Assembly: GCA_902494685.1 (NCBI GenBank) | Contig: CABUUE010000032.1 | Location: 1-10,687, forward strand | Direction: 5' to 3' | DNA from: an uncultured Collinsella sp. | Lineage (GTDB): Bacteria; Actinomycetota; Coriobacteriia; Coriobacteriales; Coriobacteriaceae | Length of the DNA: 10,687 nucleotides | In this document: piece after piece, positions 6,739 to 10,687 of the stretch | Numbering within the stretch: position 1 is the stretch's first letter | Layout: each line of letters starts with the position of its first letter | Notes under the pieces: generated by a model | Told to the model about the DNA's origin: nothing | The model's input: only the letters and a program-made list of their open reading frames with translations | Databases searched by the model: none | Translations under genes and position numbers: made by a program

Positions 6739-7374
6739 TTAAAACTCGGCAAATTCGGGAGCGCCGACCTCAATCTCCTCGCGCCCCGCCATAAGCTCGC
6801 GCATCTTAGCGCAAAACGGCTCCTGCTCCCCCGCCTTAAACACCAAATGAATCGTCACGGTATCCGCGAAATCGGTATCCGAAACCTTGGCACCCGAATC
6901 CTGCGCCAAATGAAGCACTTGCTCATACTGCGGATAGGCCACATGCACGTCAACAGGCACGACACTCGTCATCTCGACGATCTGCCCGGCCTCCTGAGCC
7001 GCGGCCACCGCCGTCTGCGTCGCCGCGGTATAGGCGCGCACCAAGCCACCGGGCCCTAACAGCGTGCCACCAAAATAGCGCGTCACCACGCAGCAAACAT
7101 TTTTGAGCCCCGCGCCGCGCAGCACCTCGAGCGTCGGCATACCGCTCGTGCGGCTCGGCTCACCATCATCGCTCTGGCGCTCGCGTCCATCGACTAAAAT
7201 CCACGCGGGAACATTGTGCCGAGCGTCGTAATGACGCTTGCGAACCATCTCGATAAAGGCATTCGCCTCGTCCTCGGACTCAATATGGACCAGCTGGGCA
7301 ATAAACCGGCTCTTGCGGTCCACAAACTCGCCCGAAGCCTCAATATTCGATTGCAGAGTAAAATAGCTGTCCAA
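6739..7374 (-). CDS. yigZ: YigZ / IMPACT family protein
   Basis: Encodes 211 residues. The N-terminal UPF0029/Impact domain is clear: DRKSRFIAQL (residues 19-28), HYDARHNVPAW (48-58), RQSDDGEPSRTSGMPTLEVL (66-85), VVTRYFGGTLLGPGGLVRAY (96-115). A C-terminal alpha/beta domain of the YigZ type follows (VDVHVAYPQYEQVL and on). The family is widespread in bacteria and related to eukaryotic IMPACT, which acts on translational control; the bacterial function is not firmly known. The start has two consecutive TTG codons (7377 and 7374) after GAGGGG. The second has 5-nt spacing and the first only 2, so 7374 is chosen. No ATG fits, because the conserved domain begins too soon. The hairpin terminator follows the TAA at once. 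Confidence 0.92.
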   Translation of the reverse strand: MDSYFTLQSNIEASGEFVDRKSRFIAQLVHIESEDEANAFIEMVRKRHYDARHNVPAWILVDGRERQSDDGEPSRTSGMPTLEVLRGAGLKNVCCVVTRYFGGTLLGPGGLVRAYTAATQTAVAAAQEAGQIVEMTSVVPVDVHVAYPQYEQVLHLAQDSGAKVSDTDFADTVTIHLVFKAGEQEPFCAKMRELMAGREEIEVGAPEFAEF

Positions 7375-7489
7375 CAAAACCCCTCAACAACAAGCAAAGC
7401 AACAAACAGCCTCAATAATAAGGCAAAGACAGCACCGTTGACCTCGCCAACAAGAACGGAAACGCCAATGATACCGTCACCAACAGCGA

Positions 7490-7588
7490 GAACCCGTCAG
7501 CGCGAGCAAGGTGCCTTGAAAGACAAGGGCATTGACCTTATGGTCATGCCCGAAGGCTTGAAAGGCAAATTGCCGCGCTGACGGGTTC
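7490..7588. repeat. 99-nt nested inverted repeat next to the RNase P RNA gene
   Basis: Outer arms are a perfect 15 bp (GAACCCGTCAGCGCG at 7490-7504; complement at 7574-7588). After a one-base bulge, a 12-nt stem with two mismatches follows (7506-7517 with 7562-7573). After an internal loop comes an inner stem of 10 pairs with one bulge around a TTAT loop (7527-7551). A near-direct repeat, GCCTTGAAAGACAA (7513-7526) and GGCTTGAAAGGCAA (7555-7568), is embedded. It starts 16 nt past the 3' end of rnpB. There is no T-run on either side. It could be a transcript-stabilising or terminating structure, a small RNA or a remnant of a miniature mobile element; no function is claimed. Confidence 0.75.
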
Positions 7589-7603
7589 GCAGCGTCAACA
7601 AAG

Positions 7604-7967
7604 TGCCGAGTGGGCCGATAAGCCGGGTTCTGTCGTGAACGGTCATTTATCTTGTCTGCACGTTACCGTGCAGCTCCACGCACGCTACCCGAACGCGGAC
7701 CGGGCCGGCCCATAGCGTTCCTATTCGCGCTTGCTCCGGATGGGGCTTGCCAAGCCGCCGTGTTGCCACGACGCTGGTGGTCTCTTACACCACCGTTTCA
7801 GCTTTTCCCTTTACGCCTTGCGGCGCAGGTGGGAGTCTTCTTTTCTGCGGCGCTTTCCGTCGGATCACTCCGCCCGGCCGTTAGCCGGCATCCCGCCCTC
7901 TGGAGCCCGGACTTTCCTCACGCGTACTGCAAGCAGCACATCGCGCGACCGTCTGGCCCACTCAGCA
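7604..7967 (-). ncRNA. rnpB: RNase P RNA, bacterial class A
   Basis: The catalytic RNA that removes 5' leaders from tRNA precursors, about 364 nt. On the minus strand the 5' conserved block GAGGAAAGTCCGGGCTCC lies at 7902-7919 and the 3' block ACAGAACCCGGCTTAT at 7618-7633; these are the two halves of the universally conserved P4 region. The ends were set by helix P1: GCTGAGTGGGCC (plus 7955-7966) pairs with GGCCCACTCGGC (plus 7605-7616), plus one outer T-A pair. Between them are the GC-rich P3/P8-P9 and P15-P17 regions expected of type A. Any open reading frames over this stretch are spurious. A promoter candidate lies directly upstream, and a large inverted repeat lies downstream instead of a typical U-tract terminator. 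Exact ends are uncertain by several bases. Confidence 0.95.
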
Positions 7968-7974
7968 GTGCAAG

Positions 7975-8001
7975 AGTGTAACACACCGTTGCCGCAGGCA
8001 A
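7975..8001 (-). promoter_or_regulatory. candidate promoter of rnpB
   Basis: On the minus strand TTGCCT (plus 7996-8001) and TACACT (plus 7975-7980) form -35 and -10 candidates. The -10 ends 7 nt before the mature RNA 5' end, as expected for a stable RNA with no leader. The 15-nt spacer is short. The -35 sits in a small hairpin-forming sequence (CCATTGCC/GGCAACGG). This is judged on position and sequence only. Confidence 0.45.
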
Positions 8002-8229
8002 TGGCACAACGCAAACGCTCGACACGATAAACCAAGAACCGCCATGCGTTACAATGGTCCTGTCGATGGGCAACGTCGTCAGTCGAGACGCGACCGCGCT
8101 CCGCACCCCTCCGTCTACTCGGTGTGTTCCCGCCTCCTCCCCGAGGCGGGATGTCGGCATTTTTCATGCACCGACAACCAAATAGCCTGCAGACAGCATG
8201 GGCAGCATCGCGCGCCTCAGCAGCAAATG
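8002..8229. other. non-coding gap between rpsA terminator and rnpB promoter
   Basis: I found no credible gene here. It holds a perfect 8-bp GC hairpin (CCCGCCTC at 8129-8136 with GAGGCGGG at 8143-8150) and a 6-bp hairpin immediately beyond it (TGTCGG at 8153-8158 with CCGACA at 8171-8176). Neither has a properly placed T-run for a terminator. The one long minus-strand open frame crosses into rnpB and has no protein-like features. Confidence 0.6.
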
Positions 8230-8230
8230 C

Positions 8231-8264
8231 AAAAAGGGACCCGTCCATTGCGGACGGATCCCTT
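8231..8264 (-). terminator. intrinsic terminator of rpsA
   Basis: A 13-bp stem with one wobble (AAGGGACCCGTCC at 8234-8246 and GGACGGATCCCTT at 8252-8264) closes a 5-nt loop. On the minus strand it is followed by five Ts (plus 8231-8235). It lies 24 nt beyond the rpsA stop and separates rpsA from rnpB. Confidence 0.88.
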
Positions 8265-8288
8265 AAAACAAGTGATCGTCAAACCGAT

Positions 8289-9455
8289 TTACTCGGCGTC
8301 GGTCTCCTCGTCCTTCTTCTCGGAAGGCAGCGGGGTAACCTCGATCTCGACGCCCAGAGTCTCAGCAGCAGACTTCATGGACAGGGAGATACGACGACGG
8401 TCGAGGTCGATCTCCATGACCTTGACCTGAACCTTGTCGCCCACGTGGGTGACCTGAGAAGGCTGGTCGACGTGCTTGTTGGCCATCTCGGAGATGTGCA
8501 CCAGGCCCTCGATGCCCTCGCCCAGGTCGACGAAAGCGCCGAACGGGACAAGCTTGGTCACAGTGCCCTCGACGATAGCGCCGACGGGGTACTTCTTGAC
8601 CAGTGCGCGCCACGGATCCTCGGTGGTCTGCTTGAGACCCAGGGAGATGCGCTCGCGGTTGAGGTCGACGTCGAGAACCTCGACTTCGACCTCCTGGCCG
8701 ACCTTGACAACCTCGGAAGGATGGTTGACGTGGTTCCAGGAGAGCTCGGAGATGTGGATGAGGCCGTCGATACCGCCGAGGTCGACGAAGGCGCCGAAGT
8801 CGACGATGGAGGAAACGGTGCCCTGGAGACGCATGCCAGACTTGAGCTTGGACAGGATCTCGGAGCGCTCGGCCTTACGGGACTCCTCGAGCACGACGCG
8901 ACGGGAGAGGACGACGTTGTTGCGGTTGCGGTCCATCTCGATGACGCGAGCCTCGATGCGGGTGCCCATGTAGGAGGTGAGGTCCTTGACACGACGGAGG
9001 TCGACGAGAGAAGCAGGCAGGAAGCCACGCAGGCCGATGTCGAGGATCAGGCCGCCCTTGACAACCTCGATAACCTCGCCTTCGACGTTCTCGCCAGAGT
9101 TGAACTTCTCCTCGATGCGGTTCCAAGCACGCTCGTACTCGGCACGCTTCTTGGACAGAACCAGACGACCGTCCTTGTCCTCCTTCTGGAGAACCAGAGC
9201 CTCGATGGGATCACCGAGTGCAACGATGTCTGCAGGGTTAGCGTCCTTGCGGATGGACAGCTCGCGGACCGGGATAACGCCCTCGGACTTGAATCCGATG
9301 TCAACGAGCACCTCGTCATGCTCGATCTTAACGACAGTGCCGTTAACGAGATCGCCCTCATCAAAGTCGGTAATCGTACCGTCGATGAGGTTGTTCATCT
9401 CCTCCTCGTTGACATCGTCAAGAGAGAAAATGGACGAGTTCTGAATCTCACTCAA
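8289..9455 (-). CDS. rpsA: 30S ribosomal protein S1
   Basis: Encodes 388 residues with four S1 RNA-binding domains at about residues 34-103, 121-186, 206-275 and 291-361. The last two carry the clearest FGAFVDLG and GLVHISE/GLIHISE signatures. An acidic tail follows (362-388, ending in KKDEETDAE). Four domains rather than the six of E. coli is the form usual in actinobacteria and other Gram-positives. The protein helps mRNAs bind the 30S subunit. The start is TTG at 9455, supported by AAAGGGG 6 nt upstream and by the absence of an ATG before the conserved N-terminal region. A sigma-70-type promoter at 9587-9615 gives a leader of about 125 nt. The next gene on the same strand is rnpB, after a strong terminator, so rpsA is probably monocistronic. 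Confidence 0.95.
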   Translation of the reverse strand: MSEIQNSSIFSLDDVNEEEMNNLIDGTITDFDEGDLVNGTVVKIEHDEVLVDIGFKSEGVIPVRELSIRKDANPADIVALGDPIEALVLQKEDKDGRLVLSKKRAEYERAWNRIEEKFNSGENVEGEVIEVVKGGLILDIGLRGFLPASLVDLRRVKDLTSYMGTRIEARVIEMDRNRNNVVLSRRVVLEESRKAERSEILSKLKSGMRLQGTVSSIVDFGAFVDLGGIDGLIHISELSWNHVNHPSEVVKVGQEVEVEVLDVDLNRERISLGLKQTTEDPWRALVKKYPVGAIVEGTVTKLVPFGAFVDLGEGIEGLVHISEMANKHVDQPSQVTHVGDKVQVKVMEIDLDRRRISLSMKSAAETLGVEIEVTPLPSEKKDEETDAE

Positions 9456-9580
9456 AGGTGGACCCCTTTCGAACTACGGGGCCCCGATTGCTAGGACCTA
9501 CAGAAGGGTGCGACAAGCACACAACGTTTAGGAACACTCGGGAGCCGACAGATACTAATGTGACGCTTATGCAATCACGT
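9456..9580 (-). promoter_or_regulatory. rpsA 5' leader with GC palindrome that may cover the Shine-Dalgarno
   Basis: From the predicted start of transcription near 9580 to the TTG at 9455 there are about 125 nt with no open frame of note. The 3' part contains CGGGGCCCCG (9477-9486), 11 nt upstream of the AAAGGGGTCC ribosome site (minus strand). GGCCCC can pair with GGGGTCC around TTCGAA, masking the site, or GGGGCCCC can be used elsewhere. S1 synthesis is autoregulated at its leader in E. coli, so translational control is plausible; here it is inference only. Confidence 0.35.
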
Positions 9581-9586
9581 TCGTAT

Positions 9587-9615
9587 AGATTACGGGGAAA
9601 TTACTTCGATTTCAA
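9587..9615 (-). promoter_or_regulatory. promoter of rpsA
   Basis: On the minus strand TTGAAA (plus 9610-9615), a 17-nt spacer and TAATCT (plus 9587-9592) form a good sigma-70-type promoter in an AT-rich patch. It points toward rpsA and places the transcript start near 9580. Confidence 0.6.
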
Positions 9616-9632
9616 GCGTGAACTGCGATTTT

Positions 9633-9661
9633 TTACTCGTGTGGAGACTTTTTCGTAATCT
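9633..9661 (+). promoter_or_regulatory. weak promoter candidate for the HAD hydrolase gene
   Basis: TAATCT at 9656-9661 is a reasonable -10. The -35 position 17 nt upstream (TTACTC, 9633-9638) is poor. It would give a leader of roughly 100 nt that includes GGAGAC/GTCTCC (9643-9648, 9673-9678), a possible stem. It is divergent from, and close to, the rpsA promoter. Confidence 0.25.
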
Positions 9662-9770
9662 TATGAACACACGTCTCCGCAACTTGACGATAACCAGCCA
9701 GGCATTCGGCTTTGGGGTAAAGTATCCGGAGCCAACGATTCTAGATCGATTTTTCGAGAAAGGTGCCCGC

Positions 9771-10529
9771 GTGCTCAAAGCAGTCGTTTTCGATATGGAC
9801 GAAACGCTTCTTAGCATCAACCTCAACGCGTTCATCCTTCGCTATTTTAAGGATGTCTCTTCGATGCTCGCGGATATCGGGCGCCGCAGCCGCGGTGGCA
9901 CGATGGCGCGCCTCGGCACCATCCTGGTCGACCTCAACGCCAATCGCCGCAGCGGCACGGACAACCGCACCAATCTTGAGTTTTACCAAGAAGAGGTCGA
10001 GCGCCGATGCGGGATCTGCCTCTCCGATCCCCTCATCTACGAGGCGTTTACCTACTATGACCGCGAAATTCTTCCGTACAAGAACGACGATGTCATTAAC
10101 GCTCACGCCATGCCGGGCGCACACGCCGCGCTCCAGGCCGTACAGGACGCAGGACTGCGTTGCGCGCTCTTTACCAACCCCAGCTTTCCCCAGGGGGCCA
10201 TCGAGTGCCGCATGGGCTGGGGCGACCTGGCCGACGCCCCCTTTGAGCTCGTCACGCACATGGGAAACACCACCCGCTGCAAGCCCGATGCCACCTACTA
10301 TCTAGAGCAGCTTCAGGTGATGGGACTCGAGCCACACGAGGTCCTTATGGTGGGCAACGATCCCAAACGCGACTTCCCGTCCCCCGATTGCGGCATCCAA
10401 ACCGCCTTTGTGGGCCAAGGCAAGCCCAGCCGAGCCACCTGGCGCGGAACCATGGAAGACTTCGCCCGCGACTTTAACGCCGTAATCGAAGCCTTCTACG
10501 AGCACCAAATAGCCGACGAACTATCGTAG
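9771..10529 (+). CDS. HAD-superfamily hydrolase
   Basis: Encodes 252 residues, a cytosolic phosphatase-like enzyme of the haloacid dehalogenase superfamily. Motif I is VFDMDETLL with nucleophile Asp8 and acid/base Asp10. Motif II is LFTNPS (Thr135), motif III is the Lys of RCKPDATYY (Lys171), and motif IV is VGNDPKRDF (Asp197 and Asp201 for Mg2+). The cap region (about 20-115) is helical and of the C1 type. The substrate cannot be inferred. The start is the GTG at 9771: GAAAGG stands 7 nt upstream and motif I begins five residues later. An upstream in-frame GTG at 9618 would add 51 residues over AT-rich promoter-like DNA and is unlikely. No co-oriented partner gene exists; the IS-like element begins about 45 nt downstream. 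Confidence 0.9.
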   Translation: MLKAVVFDMDETLLSINLNAFILRYFKDVSSMLADIGRRSRGGTMARLGTILVDLNANRRSGTDNRTNLEFYQEEVERRCGICLSDPLIYEAFTYYDREILPYKNDDVINAHAMPGAHAALQAVQDAGLRCALFTNPSFPQGAIECRMGWGDLADAPFELVTHMGNTTRCKPDATYYLEQLQVMGLEPHEVLMVGNDPKRDFPSPDCGIQTAFVGQGKPSRATWRGTMEDFARDFNAVIEAFYEHQIADELS

Positions 10530-10548
10530 GCGCCAGAACATCTAGCGC

Positions 10549-10573
10549 AGTTGCGGTGAGATAGTTCCTGTTT
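10549..10573. repeat. half copy of the 1984-2052 palindromic repeat
   Basis: This matches one arm of the upstream palindrome (1985-2009) at 21 of 25 positions: AGTTGCGGTGAGATAG followed by TTCCTGTTT, against AGTTGCGGTGAAATAG and GGACTGTTT. Similarity stops at the TTT where the first copy enters its loop. The sequence beyond resembles an insertion-sequence end. No complementary arm follows within the window. Confidence 0.75.
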
Positions 10574-10687
10574 GGGGGTGCGGACAGAAAGTTGGACCGC
10601 GGGGCGGTCCGGACTGGAGGTTCGCATGTACAGCAGGGAGAAGGTCGAGCTCTTCCTCCTGGCGACGGAGGACGGCATGGGGCCGAC
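10574..10687 (+). mobile_element. left end of an IS3-family (IS150-like) insertion sequence, truncated by window edge
   Basis: TGCGGACAGAAAGTTGGACC (10579-10598) has the AAAGTTGGAC core common in terminal inverted repeats of IS150-group IS3 elements. A 7-bp hairpin (10594-10600 with 10604-10610) follows, and then a Shine-Dalgarno sequence and the start of an open frame at 10626. The exact boundary lies within the run of Gs at 10574-10578. The right end and target duplication are outside the window, so family assignment is from the left end and 20 residues only. Confidence 0.55.
10626..10687 (+). CDS. probable IS3-family transposase OrfA (helix-turn-helix), N-terminal fragment
   Basis: An ATG at 10626 follows GGAGG (10616-10620) with a 5-nt spacer. 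The frame stays open to the end of the window and gives MYSREKVELFLLATEDGMGP and one partial residue more. The MYSxE/MYSREx opening followed by a hydrophobic helix resembles the first helix of the DNA-binding OrfA protein of IS3-family elements. Only about 20 residues are visible, so the call rests equally on the IS-like end 30-47 nt upstream. Confidence 0.5.
   Translation, partial: MYSREKVELFLLATEDGMGP

Noticed and set aside
7216..7581. 121-codon plus-strand frame ending in the 99-nt inverted repeat, and the hydrophobic minus-strand frame opposite it
   Set aside because: The plus frame overlaps yigZ antisense and then low-complexity DNA. The minus frame (from a TGA near 7498) is hydrophobic only because of T-rich sequence and has no start with a ribosome site.
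7652..8248. Open frames on both strands over the RNase P RNA
   Set aside because: The conserved P4 blocks and P1 pairing identify a structural RNA. The translated products show no protein features.
8124..9494. Plus-strand open frame of 456 codons with Asp/Leu/Val repeats
   Set aside because: It is the complement of rpsA; the apparent repeats are the mirror of the S1 domains. It has no ribosome site or homology-like motif.
9618..9770. GTG start giving the HAD hydrolase 51 more residues
   Set aside because: The extension covers the AT-rich divergent promoter region. HAD motif I normally lies near the N-terminus, which fits the GTG at 9771 with its GAAAGG.
1..10687. CRISPR array, tRNA or prophage genes
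   Set aside because: No regularly spaced direct repeats, no tRNA-like cloverleaf with the conserved TTCGANTC arm, and no phage structural or integrase motifs were seen.

Overview
The window is about 10.7 kb of GC-rich bacterial chromosome. Gene content, codon use, frequent GTG/TTG starts and the short palindromes between genes suggest an anaerobic gut actinobacterium of the Coriobacteriia, most likely Collinsella or a close relative. That placement comes from general familiarity with the group, not from a database search. Most of the window is housekeeping sequence; the edge at 10574-10687 is mobile DNA.

Layout. 1-925 (+) is the 3' part of a ClC-family anion channel/antiporter gene, followed on the same strand by a diacylglycerol-kinase-family lipid kinase (1013-1975). 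A long perfect palindrome (1984-2052) separates this pair from a convergent run of minus-strand genes. Read 5' to 3' on the minus strand, that run is: ribosomal protein S1 (9455-8289, TTG start), RNase P RNA (7967-7604), a YigZ/IMPACT protein (7374-6739, TTG start), O-acetylhomoserine sulfhydrylase (5992-4709), an MFS drug-type exporter (4566-3262), xanthine phosphoribosyltransferase (3104-2526) and a small stand-alone GGQ release-factor-like protein (2442-2062). Recognisable U-tract terminators follow S1, yigZ, the sulfhydrylase and xpt, so these look like independent transcription units, not one operon. Two plus-strand genes interrupt: a C_GCAxxG_C_C-type cysteine-motif protein (6224-6670) and a HAD hydrolase (9771-10529) divergent from rpsA.

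Functional themes are translation and RNA processing (S1, RNase P RNA, a probable ribosome-rescue factor), purine salvage (Xpt), sulfur amino-acid synthesis (OAH sulfhydrylase), lipid phosphorylation and membrane transport.

The most unusual material is non-coding. (i) A palindromic repeat at 1984-2052 has a second, half copy at 10549-10573. That half copy is cut at the inner end of the arm, just before what looks like the left end of an IS3/IS150-type insertion sequence, which resembles loop-targeted insertion into palindromic repeats. (ii) A 99-nt nested inverted repeat (7490-7588) lies 16 nt beyond the RNase P RNA 3' end. (iii) rpsA has a leader of about 125 nt with a good sigma-70-type promoter and a GC-rich palindrome able to pair with its Shine-Dalgarno sequence. 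No CRISPR array, tRNA or recognisable classical riboswitch was seen. I did not find a convincing new multi-gene system.
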